Shown: positions 24,090-47,375, numbered from the stretch's first letter. The stretch is 64,000 nucleotides of DNA from Alviniconcha marisindica (GCA_018857735.1 JABMCL010002025.1:363501-427500), one strand, 5' to 3'. The notes: generated by a model not told the origin, from the sequence alone. Made by a program: numbers and translations.

Positions 24090-24260
24090 GACCACCACAG
24101 AGCAGTTAACCCTACCTGATTAATCCTCAAAGTTAGTGGAAGTTCAATGGAAATTGGCCAGGACGTGTTTTGGCTGCCGTGGGATCTTTAACGTGCACAC
24201 GCTGGACTCTCAGAGCACTCCAGACTTTCTCTTATCCCAAGCACGCCGAGTAGCAGAGTG
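24090..24260. mobile_element. SINE-body-like fragment
   Basis: GTGGGATCTTTAACGTGCAC with the flanking TTTTGGCTGCC resembles a conserved SINE central region. The inverse, GCACGTTAAAGATCCTG, is at 44808-44825. Assignment is by that shared core only. Confidence 0.4.
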
Positions 24261-24469
24261 GAATATCAAAGACATTCTTTTTAAAGAACTGCCTAAGATT
24301 TAATTATTGTAGGTATGGTCCAGAGGTGGGAACCAGCAACAATTAAACAGAGAGAGCAAAGTTCTTTTTCTGTTGACCGAGTCACCCTCAGTCAGTCACC
24401 AACTGTGTGGCCGGAGCGGACAGCAGTTGCTGTCAAACAAAACTAACCAGGAACCAACACACGAGGGAG

Positions 24470-24562
24470 TTAATTAGCGCTCGAAATGCGCAACACAAGT
24501 ACAGCAACAAAGACCCGAGTCGCCTACGGTAACGAGGGACATATAACACCTGGCATATGTTG
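24470..24562 (-). mobile_element. dispersed element E3
   Basis: Minus-strand E3: AACAAAGACCCGAGTCGCCT and GGTAACGAGGGACATATAAC are the reverse complement of the E3 landmarks at 15045. Confidence 0.55.
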
Positions 24563-24659
24563 TAAATAGAGGTGGAGTTTGAAATATTTCAAAACTAAGC
24601 AAACAAATGCTATCACTTCATAGAGTCAGGTTCACGTCTTCCAGCTATCGGCTAGATGA

Positions 24660-25290
24660 CGGAGAGGTGGGGGTGCAGTATTCAGGAGGGAGGGGGAGGG
24701 GTCAGTATCGGAGGGTGGGGATGTATTCGGGGTGGGGGGGGGATCGCAGGGGGGTGGGGGATGAGGGTGGTATTCGGGGGCGGGGGGGTGCAGCAGTTTT
24801 CAGGGGTGGGGAGATGCAATATTCAGGAGGGGTGCAGTATTCAAGGGAGAGGGGGGACAGATTCAGGGGGGTGCAGTATTCGGATGGGGGGCAGGAGGGG
24901 TGGAGTATTCAGGAGGGGGGTGCAGTATTCAGGAGGGGTGCAGTATTCAGGAGGGGGGTGCAGTATTCAGGAGGGGGGTGCAGTATTCTGGAGGGGGTGC
25001 AGTAGTGAGGGGGTGCAGTATTCAGGAGGGGGGGTGCAGTATTCAGGAGGGGGGTGCAGTATTCAGGAGGGGGGGTGCAGTATTCAGGAGGGGGTGCGTA
25101 TTGAGGGGGTGCAGTATCAGGAGGGGGGGTGCAGTATCGGAGGGGGGATGCAGTATTCAGGAGGGGGTGCAGATTCAGGAGGGAGGGTGCAGTATTCAGG
25201 ACGGGGGTGGGGGTGCATTTGAGGAGGGGGAGTCAGGAGGTGCAGTATTGAGGGGGTGCAGTATTCAGGAGGGGGGAGGGGGGGGGGACA
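24660..25290. repeat. G-rich ~20-bp minisatellite
   Basis: About 25 units of GGAGGGGGGTGCAGTATTCA with varying G-run length. Almost every unit has a run of four or more G, so the plus strand could form G-quadruplexes. It ends about 110 bp from the stop codon of the TRIM-like gene, whose transcript would be C-rich here. Confidence 0.92.
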
Positions 25291-25397
25291 GTGTTCGGGT
25301 CCAGCGGTTAATGGCTCTAGCGTTACACGGGGGCTGGATGCATGCTTGGAGGTAACACCAGCACATTTCTGTCCACTCCACCAGCAACGGTCGGTCT

Positions 25398-27116
25398 CTA
25401 CTTCAAGCGTCGCTCGGCCAGGTCCAGGACGTGTATCTGACCCCCAACGTGTCCCAGCCACATCCAGCCTCCCGTGTTGTGAGCTGTCAGCTTGGTGCAC
25501 CTTTTGTCCCTGTCTACCAAGCATTTGAGCAAGAAGCCATCTTCGTGGTCCAAAACAAGCAAGACACGCACAGGCGTTCCGTTTGCGGCAACCCCGGAGC
25601 AACCCACGTTAGCGAGCACAACCACTAGGTCTTTTGCTCCCAGTCCGACAAAGAAAACACCAAGACCGCTGTACGCTAACTTATCACCGTATGTTTTCTT
25701 AATCAGCGCTCGCACATCACAGTAAGCCAGTCGCACGAGATCCTTAGGACTTCCGGTCGATTGCCCAACAACGCAATACACACAGACGGAGTCGCCTTCT
25801 TCGAAACAGAACACGGTACCGCAACTGGAAACATCGAACTCGGTCGGTCTTTTCGAAAACGCGACACCATTCTCACACACTGCAACCAGCGCCACTTCCA
25901 GCGGCTGCAGACAACGCACGTGGAGGCGGTAGACTTTGTACCTTCCGTCAGACAGCACCACGTGGGTAGGCAGGGACTTGGAGCACAGCGCCCAGTCGTT
26001 GGGAACGTTGCCAAGGCAACCCGACTCTCCAGAAGGCTTGCACCAGCGCCAGTCCAGTGGTGACAGGAGAGTGTCGCCCACACAAGCCAGGGATTCTCCT
26101 GCAGGGATCGTGTCGCCTTTCCAATACCCGAGTTGCGTGCCGTCTGCGTCGAACAGTTTCAAAACGTCTATAGAGTTCGGTGGTCTGTACTTCACCCACA
26201 GCTTGCTGTCGGCGGTCAGACACATGGCAGTGACAACGGTCTCAGGGTTGGAGCTGAAGCGAATACTAGCAGTCGTTTTATATGGTAGTGGCTGTCGTTG
26301 TGAAACGTTTTGTAAGTCTATGCCAGGGACAGCCCCGTGCAGCACGGACGGAACGCTGCTGGCTGCTGATGTCGACGACGTGGCAGGTTTTGAAGGCGTT
26401 GCACCGTTGTTGCCAGTGCCTTGGCTGCCTGTTGGCTGCTCGCCCGCGGCTGTGCCCTGCTGGCTTTGTAACGCTCCCGCTTCCTTCTGACTGCGTCGTG
26501 TTGAACGTGCATGGACTTGAGCTGCATTCGGAGCTGTCTTGACAACGCTGGCTGGCACACCACTCGACGGTTTCGTGCCGGAAACCCGACCAATGTAGCT
26601 CATTATCGCAGAATGCGCGTTGCCGGTGTCGTCGTGCTGTACGAGCAAAAACTGGGACGAGCCAGTTTCCTGACCCCTTCCGCTTTTGGAGTCACCTCCG
26701 CCTGCCGTGTCTTCTCCAACGCCTGTTGTTTCGTTTCCACCTGATCCGTCAGCGGCTGTCATATCAGCCAGCAGCTTCATGACCCCCGCGTTGACCTCGC
26801 CGGACAGTACGGTGGTGATGTGCTTTGTCCTGGCGGTCAGACCGGACATCACGTGCTGGGTGGCCTCCAGCCTCTGGTTCAGCGAGCCTTCAGTCACGTG
26901 ACACAGCTCCCTGGCTGCATCCAGTGCCTCGGCGCCAGCCTGCTCCGCCCATCTTATGACGTCACCTCTTCGCTTCTTGATGACGTCATCAGCGCTGTTG
27001 AATTCCGCCTGAAGACGTACTAATGCCTTCTTGGTGTCCGCCTCTCTCATTTCCAGAAGACGCACGCGCTGCTGGATTTCTCCCAGCAAACACCTTTTAT
27101 CTCTTGCGTCAACCAT
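25398..27116 (-). CDS. coiled-coil and beta-rich C-terminal exon of the TRIM-like protein
   Basis: An uninterrupted 572-codon frame from the ATG at 27116 to TAG at 25400-25398. Residues 1-110 are helical and coiled-coil-like (RCLLGEIQQRVRLLEMREAD); 120-160 and 195-260 are Gly/Ser/Thr-rich linkers; about 275-572 is a beta-strand-rich region with regular V/L-x-V patterns and Gly turns, consistent with a propeller-like domain, ending HVLDLAERRLK. An in-frame TAG lies 21 bases upstream of the ATG, so the exon begins within that interval or the ATG is the true start. Confidence 0.78.
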   Translation of the reverse strand: MVDARDKRCLLGEIQQRVRLLEMREADTKKALVRLQAEFNSADDVIKKRRGDVIRWAEQAGAEALDAARELCHVTEGSLNQRLEATQHVMSGLTARTKHITTVLSGEVNAGVMKLLADMTAADGSGGNETTGVGEDTAGGGDSKSGRGQETGSSQFLLVQHDDTGNAHSAIMSYIGRVSGTKPSSGVPASVVKTAPNAAQVHARSTRRSQKEAGALQSQQGTAAGEQPTGSQGTGNNGATPSKPATSSTSAASSVPSVLHGAVPGIDLQNVSQRQPLPYKTTASIRFSSNPETVVTAMCLTADSKLWVKYRPPNSIDVLKLFDADGTQLGYWKGDTIPAGESLACVGDTLLSPLDWRWCKPSGESGCLGNVPNDWALCSKSLPTHVVLSDGRYKVYRLHVRCLQPLEVALVAVCENGVAFSKRPTEFDVSSCGTVFCFEEGDSVCVYCVVGQSTGSPKDLVRLAYCDVRALIKKTYGDKLAYSGLGVFFVGLGAKDLVVVLANVGCSGVAANGTPVRVLLVLDHEDGFLLKCLVDRDKRCTKLTAHNTGGWMWLGHVGGQIHVLDLAERRLK

Positions 27117-27182
27117 ACTTTTTTTTCTTTTTACCTAGTATTCTAAACATGGGACAAGCCTTGCTGTCAAAATGTCTGCATC

Positions 27183-27248
<66 letters not shown>

Positions 27249-28424
27249 TCAATCCAGACTACCACAACAGCACGACACAGACACGTCATCGTCACCGTGA
27301 AAGCTAGTTTTGGTTTCAGTTCAGTGGGCGTAGAGTCCGCGACTTCTAAATTTAATAATAGTGCTGCATCCATCACCGCACCTGAGGCAACACGGACATT
27401 TCGGATAACTGTATACATGTACATCTACCCGCTGTCCCAGACACAGAGAGAAGGGGGGGGGAGGGGGGGTTGTCAATCCAGACTACCACAACAGCACGAC
27501 ACAGACACGGCGTCATCGTCACCATGGAGCTAGTTTCGGTTCAGTTTAGTGCACAAAGGGGCCGTGCGTGCGAGATCAGATATCGAACTGCATGCAACGG
27601 CCGTTAATTGCCACAACAAGCAAACAACACGGTACGTTTTTATTGTATGGTGTGACGGGTGCTTTATGCCAGTCAATTAACCGTCCTAGAATGTTGGGGG
27701 GGGGGGGGGGGGCGTCTTTTTATTTCTTTTTGAAGCTGAAAAGATATGTGTAACTGACCCGTCAACCACACAGGGTCACCTCAGGTCGAATCACACATTC
27801 ACAATTCTTTTACACCGGTTCAAAATACAAGTCACTAATGACTAAATGGCGAGTTTGTCTAATTCACTGTTACAACGTTAAAAGCTAACCAACCATCCAT
27901 CTATCTATCAGTGTACAATAACACGTATCAGTTTTGGTCGGAACCTGCATAAATCGCTAAATGTCAATATAGCATATTATGATGTCGGACTAGACACAGG
28001 CTAATGTAAATTTTGTGTTGCATAATACATGTGGACACCAAATCTTGGGCCCACACACTGGCCAATATAAATGCAGCGTATAACTGGTCATTTATACATT
28101 CCACCTTTAGTATCATTTCTGTCGTTGCTACAATCGTCGTTGATATAACCCTGTGTGGCTGACTGGGCTCAAAGCGCCAACTAACGAACTAAACTGCTAC
28201 GATCAACCTGCGCTGACCTGGAACGCCGCGACGCCTCCCGGAGGCAGAGGCGCCACGGTCCGGCAGGCTGGACAGGTGAGGGAGGGAGCCGGAGGTGGAG
28301 CCAGAGACTCCAGACAGGTGAGGCAGAAGGTGTGGAAGCACGGCAGCAGTTTGGGACGTCGGTACTTCTCCAGACACACAGCACACGTCAGTCGGCCAGA
28401 CGTCCTCTCCCCGCCCGTCGCCAT
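25398..28424 (-). CDS. TRIM-like RING E3 ligase (RING exon plus coiled-coil/C-terminal exon)
   Basis: The RING exon (28424-28218) and the large exon (to 25398) are same-strand and 1.1 kb apart. The RING is C14-x2-C17, C29-x-H31-x2-C34-x2-C37, C51-x2-C54, the C3HC4 form of TRIM proteins. The downstream exon starts with a heptad-rich helix and ends in a beta-rich region like the C-terminal half of invertebrate TRIM2/3/71-type proteins. The candidate donor is CAG|GTCAGC at 28217. The acceptor is unclear: CTAG just before GTAAAAAG at about 27137 would keep the frame (phase 0) and avoid the in-frame TAG, giving about 647 aa. No B-box is seen between them. By family the protein would be a ubiquitin E3 ligase. 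That the two exons form one gene is inference from spacing and order. Confidence 0.62.
27187..27246. repeat. (GA)n microsatellite
   Basis: About 60 bases of GA in the TRIM intron, 70 bp upstream of the large exon. Confidence 0.95.
27247..27545. repeat. direct duplication flanking a G-rich spacer
   Basis: TGTCAATCCAGACTACCACA and the following ~70 bases (27247-27340) recur at 27469-27550, with small changes. Each copy is immediately preceded by a purine repeat (GA or GGGGAGG). Confidence 0.8.
27640..27790. mobile_element. E2-like fragments around a poly-G run
   Basis: TGACGGGTGCTTTATGCCAG and AACCACACAGGGTCACCTCA resemble E2. A poly-G run lies at about 27695-27712. Confidence 0.45.
27791..28210. 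other. TRIM intron, no recognisable feature
   Basis: AT-rich. A search by eye for a B-box pattern (C-x2-H ... C-x2-C ... H) on the minus strand found none. Confidence 0.45.
28218..28424 (-). CDS. RING-HC finger exon
   Basis: Sixty-nine residues from the ATG at 28424, which has a good initiation context (AAGATGG). All eight zinc ligands are present, with LPCFHTFCLTC at the core. It ends Phe-Gln at a GT donor. Proline and alanine flank the last cysteine pair. Confidence 0.8.
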
Positions 28425-28611
28425 CTTGTCGGGGAAGTGTCTGGCCGAGGAGCGCGCGACAGTGTGGCATGTCGGATGTCTGGTTCGGCAGCTGGCGTGT
28501 GTTGGACTTCATTCGGTTTAGCGTCCTCCGACGCTCAGCTTTGAACTCTTGCGACGTCCAGATCCATCTCTCATTCGTAAATTTGGTTTAATATGAGAGA
28601 AAGAGAAGAGT

Positions 28612-28655
<44 letters not shown>
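28612..28655. repeat. (CA)n microsatellite
   Basis: About 42 bases of CA upstream of the RING exon. Confidence 0.95.
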
Positions 28656-28657
<2 letters not shown>

Positions 28658-28757
28658 CAAAAAAGAGAGGCGTTTGAATGTAAGTCGATCTTCCCATCAC
28701 CAGTGTAAAAGCAAAGATGAAGTCAAATTAAAGCAAACTGATGTGGCCATTCAAACT

Positions 28758-28845
28758 TCATAGTTCAGGAACTGTGTGAGAGTAGAGGTGGACGTCCTGG
28801 GCTGTCCGTCCTAACGAGCCTTCTGGTTTCCGTGGACGTAAAGAT
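28758..28845 (-). mobile_element. E1 fragment
   Basis: TAGTTCAGGAACTGTGTGAG, CGTCCTAACGAGCCTTCTGG and CCGTGGACGTAAAG: E1 in reverse. Confidence 0.7.
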
Positions 28846-29140
28846 TTATTCGCTTGTGTCTAGCTTGTTCATAAAGGAATAATAATGGATCATGCTGATA
28901 AAGCACCATTCTCTGACCTGAGCAGAAATCACTGCACTGGACCTGGATCTGGATTCATACATTGCAGGGACGATGTACACTGTGGGTCATTTTCGCAATG
29001 GAGCTGGGAGAGCACAATGCAAAATAAGATTTGTACCGTAGAAGGAGTAATCTGTACAGTTTGTTATTGTACAGGCCTTATTCAAAAACTGTCTAATTTT
29101 TTTAATTTTTTTTAAATCTGGTTGTCTATGTGTGGGAGGC
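28846..29140. other. no recognisable feature
   Basis: Short unique stretch; nothing supported. Confidence 0.4.
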
Positions 29141-29141
29141 A

Positions 29142-29360
29142 GCCCCTTGTAGCACTCCGCCCTTGTAGTACATCCAAGACCAAAACTCCGATCTTGTAGT
29201 ACACCTAAGACAAAAACTCCACCCTTATAGTACACCCAAGACAAAAACTCCACCTTTGTAGTATACCCAAGACAAAAACACCGCCCTTGTAGTACACCCA
29301 AGACAAAAACTCTGCCCTTGTAGCACATCACACCCACTCTTGTAGCACACCCATGACAAC
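29142..29360. repeat. 30-bp minisatellite, ~7 copies
   Basis: Units of TAGTACACCCAAGACAAAAA with CTCCGCCCTTG. The first and last copies have diverged. Confidence 0.88.
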
Positions 29361-29920
29361 AACTCATGACAAAAAAAACATTTACACACATTTCAACAAA
29401 TGGAACTTTACGTATAACATTCTACCACAATCACCAAGCAAACAGTAACTATAGATACAGATGCATGCATATATATGTATGTGCACACACTCACTCACAC
29501 ACACATGCATGCAAGCAAACACACATGTACAGGCAAGCGCACCAATCAGCCCTCCATCCCACACAGTCATGCTAGAAGATGTGCACATATTTCAATGTGC
29601 ACACACGCACACACACACATACATACAAACCTTTATGCATGTCTCCATATTATATATAGTGGTACACAAATTACGCAGCAGACAAAAATAATGATAAAAA
29701 AAAATATGCATGCAGCATTTTGTATTTTCATTTTTCATTAATTTTTTTCTCAACAAGAAAATGTAATTGGCGAGATGCGATTTTCATGAAACAGTGTACA
29801 CGCCATCATAAATGCTACCGACATGAAACATTTTCCATGGGTATTATCCAGCCTGTTTTTTATTTTGCTGTTTTGAAGTTGTTGGTTGTGCACATGCAAT
29901 CATGCAATCCTCGATGTGAG
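29361..29920. other. no gene; short CA-rich stretches
   Basis: CA-rich segments near 29484-29525 and 29599-29620. The rest is unrecognised. Confidence 0.4.
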
Positions 29921-29921
29921 T

Positions 29922-30043
<122 letters not shown>

Positions 30044-30067
30044 GTATGCTTTATATAAATAAGTACA

Positions 30068-30073
30068 TTTATT
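30068..30073 (-). promoter_or_regulatory. candidate polyadenylation signal AATAAA of ANK-SOCS-1
   Basis: On the minus strand AATAAA lies about 177 bases past the TGA stop at 30252-30250. No transcript evidence is available. Confidence 0.45.
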
Positions 30074-30249
30074 AAAGTATTATTACATTAAGCCACTGCT
30101 TCTTCTGACTTGTATTTACACATTCCATACTTAGGTTGTAAAGCATTTTCATTAAAAGCACTCTTAGTGGACGTGCTGCATGAACTGCCTATTATTATCG
30201 TTCTTCTTCTTCTTCTTTATCATTTGTGATTCTAACACCGGACGCACTG

Positions 30250-42979
<12,730 letters not shown>

Positions 42980-43139
42980 CGTCCGCACAGCTGATCGCCT
43001 CTCCAGTCTCAACAAACACGGCCTTCAGCACCTCTCTCTTCAAACAAAAGCAGCAGATCCTGGATTAATGGATTTCAAATTTAATAGCCATCCTGACAGA
43101 GAGAGAACTGTTTGTTGGTTTTTACTGACACCTACACGT

Positions 43140-43225
43140 ACCCTCCTCCCCCCCCCTCCACCCCCATACACACATGAAACATGCTCAGACACACCTGCTC
43201 CCTCCCCCCCCCCCCCCCCACCCAC
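43140..43225. repeat. C-rich low complexity
   Basis: CCTCCCCCCC blocks upstream of ANK-SOCS-1 exon 1. Confidence 0.8.
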
Positions 43226-43329
43226 CCCCTAACACACACGCACATACATGCTCAAAAACACCATACTATGCTAGCACATTTTAAAAAAATCATATTTTAT
43301 ACACAACACATGCATACACTAAACATGCC

Positions 43330-43334
<5 letters not shown>

Positions 43335-43405
<71 letters not shown>

Positions 43406-43640
43406 TATGCGTCATCTATATATAAATATACTTATATACCATACATATCGATCCATATAGGAACATCAGTCCATGGGTTCAAAGGTGCCTGGACACATTG
43501 GTGAGTGTACCCATCAAAACATGCATCCCTTCACAAAGTGGAAATGTAAACTGACCCTTGTAGAACTTATGATAACTGAGAGAGAGACAGAGAGACAGAG
43601 AGAGAGACACAGAGAGAGAGACACACAGAGAGAGAAAGTA
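43335..43640. repeat. TA and GA microsatellites
   Basis: A TA tract of about 65 bp (43335-43400) and GA/CAGA tracts (43577-43636), in the region between the two ankyrin-SOCS genes. Confidence 0.9.
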
Positions 43641-43827
43641 TAACATTACAAAGTCTAAGCATGTTTTGTATTGGAAACGTTTTACTCCAAAGTTTCACCC
43701 TGCCCACCGGTAATCCTATAGTCCTGTATAAGTGTCCTCAATTGTTGCTTTTGTTTCACATCCATCGCCCCCTCCCCCACAACTTTGGGATCACACAAGT
43801 TTACCTGCTGCTGCTGCTGTTGTGTTG

Positions 43828-44365
43828 CTTAATGTCCTCGGACGTTGGTTGACATATTAGGGACAAGCTGAGACCAATGCGTGAGCATGGTTCAGTATTG
43901 CTTTATGTCCATGGAAGCCATAAGGCTCATTAGGATGGAAAGCCCAGGACGGCCACCTTGACTTTCACACAGCTCCTGAACTATGACAAGTTTACCTTCC
44001 TTCAGGTGATGCTTAATGTCCTCAGATGTCAGTTGACACATTAGGGACAAGCTGAGACCAATGCGTGAGCATGGTTCAATATTGCTTTACGTCCACGGAA
44101 ACCATGCGGCTCATTAGGACGGACAGCCCAGGACGGCCACCTCGACTCTCACATGGCTCCTGAACTATGTGACAAGTTTACCAGTGGTGGTGGTGAAGTG
44201 TTGCTTAATGTCCTCAGATGTCAGTTGACATATTAGGGACAAGTTGTGACCAATGCCGAAGCACGGTTCAATAATTCTTTACGTCCACGGAAACCAGAAG
44301 GCTCGTTAGGACGGACAGCCCAGGACGGCCACCTCGACTCTCACACAGCTCCTGAACTATGCAAG
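43828..44365 (+). mobile_element. three tandem E1 copies
   Basis: Complete E1 copies lie at about 43828-43985, 44005-44165 and 44200-44362, each from TGCTTAATGTCCTC to CTCCTGAACTATG. They are separated by short stretches containing AAGTTTACC, which also precedes the first and follows the last copy. The shared separator indicates tandem duplication and not three insertions. Confidence 0.82.
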
Positions 44366-44679
44366 TTTACCTTTTGATTTGAAATATATATACTGCTACC
44401 CCTCAGCCAAGGGAAGTAAGTCATTTCAATTTCAGATTAACTGTGCAGAACTTTCAGATGCCTTTTTCCCCATTGTATCCTTCACGGCTCAGAGAGTCGG
44501 TGGTGCAGAGCGAGAGTACTCACTCTTGAAAGCCAAAGCTAAGCATGACTGAGCGTGGTCACATGGATGGGTGCATTCATGGCCATTACGCGCTAGGCTT
44601 TGCACCTGCCCTGAGATTTCTTTAGCGTCAAATTCCGTGCAGACTCTACACAAAGTTACTGGATTAGACTATCAACTGA
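44366..44679. other. no recognisable feature
   Basis: Unique-looking sequence between the E1 triplet and the exon fragment. Confidence 0.35.
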
Positions 44680-44759
44680 AGCGATAGGAACTTTCTTGGG
44701 AAGCAGTGCAGCGGCAAACACCTCACCAGATCATAGTTCTGACCAGCAAGCGCTAAATG
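44680..44759 (-). pseudogene. fragment of ANK-SOCS-1 exon 1
   Basis: About 80 bp match 42550-42629 of exon 1 with about 7 differences. On the minus strand it covers the YDLVRRLPSHCFPRKFLSL region of the fourth ankyrin repeat. The similarity ends sharply at both sides, with a TA microsatellite at 44771-44794. Confidence 0.8.
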
Positions 44760-44799
44760 CAAAAAGTCTGCATATATATATATATATATATATAATGCA

Positions 44800-44850
44800 C
44801 GTTAAAGATCCTGCGGTCCATGTCAGAGTTTGGTGGATCATGGGAATGAC
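44800..44850. mobile_element. SINE-body-like fragment
   Basis: GCACGTTAAAGATCCTGCGG, inverse of the core at 24175-24200. Assignment by that core only. Confidence 0.4.
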
Positions 44851-44959
44851 GGGCTCCTCTGAGTCTGACACTGCAATAGGAGACAGGTCTTTTCTTGGCG
44901 TCAATGGCTATCGAGCCACGGTGGAGCTTGCAAAAATTCACCAGTCTTGCTTTCCTACG

Positions 44960-45325
44960 CAGGAGTCAGGTGAGATCAAGAGCAGAGAGGTAGAGCTGGA
45001 CCCTCGAGAAAGCCCAGGCGAGATCAAGAGGAGGGAGGTGGAGCGTGATGAGAGTCCATCTCAAGAGAACCCACGGAAGATCAAGAGCAGAGAGGTGGAG
45101 CTGGACCCTCAAGTCATCAAAAAAGCCCAGAGAGATCAACAGCAGGGAGGCGGAACTGGACCCTCAAGAGAGCCCAGGCCAGATCAAGAGGAGGGAGGTG
45201 GAGCTGGACTCTCAAGAGAACCCAGGGAAGATCAAGAGGAGAAAGGTGGAGCTGGACCCCCACATATTCAAGAAAGCCCAGGAGAGATCAAGAGCAAGGA
45301 AGTGGAACTGGGCCCTCTAGAGAGC
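44960..45325. repeat. ~48-bp purine-rich minisatellite
   Basis: About eight units of GAGATCAAGAGCAGAGAGGT with GGAGCTGGACCCTCAAGAGA and GCCCAGG. The plus strand reads open as EIKSREVELDPQESP-like repeats for 229 codons, but the unit length varies and no splice or domain context supports coding. Confidence 0.82.
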
Positions 45326-45534
45326 TGGACAGTCCTTTGCTTCAGTTGTCCCTCAACAGTTGCTTTTCGGACATTGTCTTTGTGACTTTGCTCCACACAG
45401 CTGTTCAAACAACAGTTAGCAAAGTACACAAGCTGCTTCGCACTGGCAGGGTCCCCACCTCCTAAATGTTGTCTGGCGGTGGCTGATGGTCTCTTCGGGC
45501 TTTGTGGGTCAGAGCATGTGGATGAGCTATTCAC

Positions 45535-45610
45535 GCCTTCTTCCCTTCCCCCTTTCCCCATCCCTAATTAGCCTCATGGTTTATGTGGACGTTAAGCAAC
45601 ATTTTACTGA
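45535..45610 (-). mobile_element. E1-type tail fragment
   Basis: CCCCATCCCTAATTAGCCTC followed by GTGGACGTTAAGCAACATTT, E1 reversed, as in the SINE tail at 20000. Confidence 0.6.
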
Positions 45611-45884
45611 CTTACTTTCCTACGTCTGTGTTGGAGAGGTGGCTATTCTAGTCTTCTCAGTATGTCATGGACGCTGGATGCTCTGCGGTGCTTCTGCTGT
45701 GCCAGGACACAATGACATCAGTGATGTGAAAGCTCAGTCTCCTTGGTGGCGTCTGTTTGTTCGATAAATAATACAACCGCAAAATTAGAAGAAGAAGCAG
45801 AAAGAAAGAAGAAGAAAAAAACATTAGGCTAAATCAGAATGGGTTTCCGAACAGCAGGTGTGACCAGTGCCTTGCTTTTTTTTG

Positions 45885-45965
45885 TTGTTGTTGTTGTTGC
45901 TGTTGTTGTTTTTTACGCCCAGTCCACGAGGACGGTTATCATTTTAAGGGTGAAAGTGCGACAAA
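45885..45965 (+). mobile_element. E2 fragment after (GTT)n
   Basis: A TTGTTG run followed by TTTTTTACGCCCAGTCCACG and GGTTATCATTTTAAGGGTGA. Confidence 0.55.
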
Positions 45966-46149
45966 AAAATGAACAAAAATGACAGCCAAGTGAAACGATA
46001 ATCAACGGTAAAATACCCGAGCTGGAGCTGGTAAACAAAACTAGAAGGAGAACACTCAGTTACTGCTTGGTCAGTTGGTGGTTCTTTCTACGCTTCGTTA
46101 GTGCGTAAAAATAAAAGCAAAAATTACACCTCTGTTTTACAGAGGATAT

Positions 46150-46300
46150 ATATATATATACCTCGGGTGGAGTTTATGTACCTTGTATTTACAAGCATGC
46201 CAGGTGAGAGTTACCACAGACGAACGACCCAGATCTTTGTTGTACTTCTGTTACGTATTCGAGCCCTTGTGTGTTGTGTTTGTAAACACCATGCTTAAGT
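46150..46300 (+). mobile_element. dispersed element E3
   Basis: TGGAGTTTATGTACCTTGTA, GCATGCCAGGTGAGAGTTAC and CTTTGTTGT, the E3 landmarks. Confidence 0.6.
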
Positions 46301-47150
46301 AAAGTTAGCTGATATTTAACATGCAAAGTTTCGAAGTCAAGAATCCGAGCTGTTTCTGCCTTTTTATTTATAATTTTTTATTATTATTTATTTATTCCTA
46401 TTTATATTATACAAATAAGTATTTAACAGAAGAATACGAACCGTCCGGTGTGAATATTTTCTTGGCATTATATAGCGGAATAACGAAGAGAGATTGACGG
46501 GAAGTCAGGGATACTAAACTATCTCAATCTACTTTCTTTTTCGTCCACTTCCGCTTTTCTGGCCCAAAACAAAAACATTAGCGTAACAACAACAAAGTGG
46601 TAAGTTGTGCAACATGCTATTTTTCACTGGTTTGTCCGTGGAGTGTGACATGAATGAATGTGGTACGCACCGTTTCAGTGCGCCCTTAGCTGACTGGCAA
46701 GTGAGCTGGAGAATGTCGCTGTAGTGTTTTTGTGAAGCGAAGTTCCAACTGACACGTGAAGACCAAAGGATCACAAAGACTGGAATAGTTATTTCCACAA
46801 TGTGTACGCCTGTGATTTTCTCAACCTCTGAGTTAGGAAACCGGATAGTGAAATATTGCGCAGTGAGAAGCATTATGGACTGAAGCTGCGTGCGCTTGCT
46901 AATTGGGGGTTGTATTTACGCATTTTGAAGTTAAGTGTTCGTTCTGTAACGTTCTTCCAGATCACAAAGCAATTGGTGGATTAGCTGTGCATGGTTTTCA
47001 TTGGTCCATTCACAAAGGTTCACGAGGGTCATACTCCAGTATTTTTTATATTTGTGTGTGGGTGGGTGTTTAAACATCATCGTGGCAGGCTCCCCATTTT
47101 TGACATTCTCAAATTGTCCTCTTCTTCTTTTTAATTTTTTTAATTTTTTT
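46301..47150. other. no recognisable feature
   Basis: A minus-strand frame of 114 codons (46873-46529) has no recognisable domain. Nothing is supported. Confidence 0.4.
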
Positions 47151-47156
47151 TATCAC

Positions 47157-47255
47157 TTGGTCATCACTGACTGGAACCACCTCAGTGATGACCAAGTGAA
47201 GGGCCCCACACTGGAGTACTTCAAACGACAGGTCACCACCCCAAACACCATATAA
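47157..47255 (+). pseudogene. non-LTR retrotransposon C-terminus fragment
   Basis: The plus strand reads ITDWNHLSDDQVKGPTLEYF and KRQV before a stop at 47253-47255. It matches the WN-x-L ... S-x-x-x-FK ending of LINE ORF2 proteins; no more of the element remains. Confidence 0.6.
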
Positions 47256-47334
47256 TTCACGCGCGCACAACCCCTCCCATCACATTTATACCTAAAAGTT
47301 AGGTCAGGCAATGTACAAGACGAAGATCAAGGCG

Positions 47335-47337
47335 GGT

Positions 47338-47375
<38 letters not shown>
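47335..47375. repeat. poly-G tract, ~38 bases
   Basis: A run of about 38 G interrupted by one T at its start. The length is likely to be unreliable in any assembly. Confidence 0.9.

Noticed and set aside
24607..25355. Gly/Cys/Ser-rich open frames (CSIQEGG repeats)
   Set aside because: Translation of the G-rich minisatellite; three overlapping frames are equally open.
44696..45385. Open frame of 229 codons with EIKSREVELDP repeats
   Set aside because: It spans an exon-fragment relic, a TA microsatellite and a minisatellite, and unit lengths vary. Coding is not supported, though I cannot exclude an unknown repetitive exon.
46529..46873. Minus-strand 114-codon frame
   Set aside because: No recognisable domain, no splice context and no start-site support.
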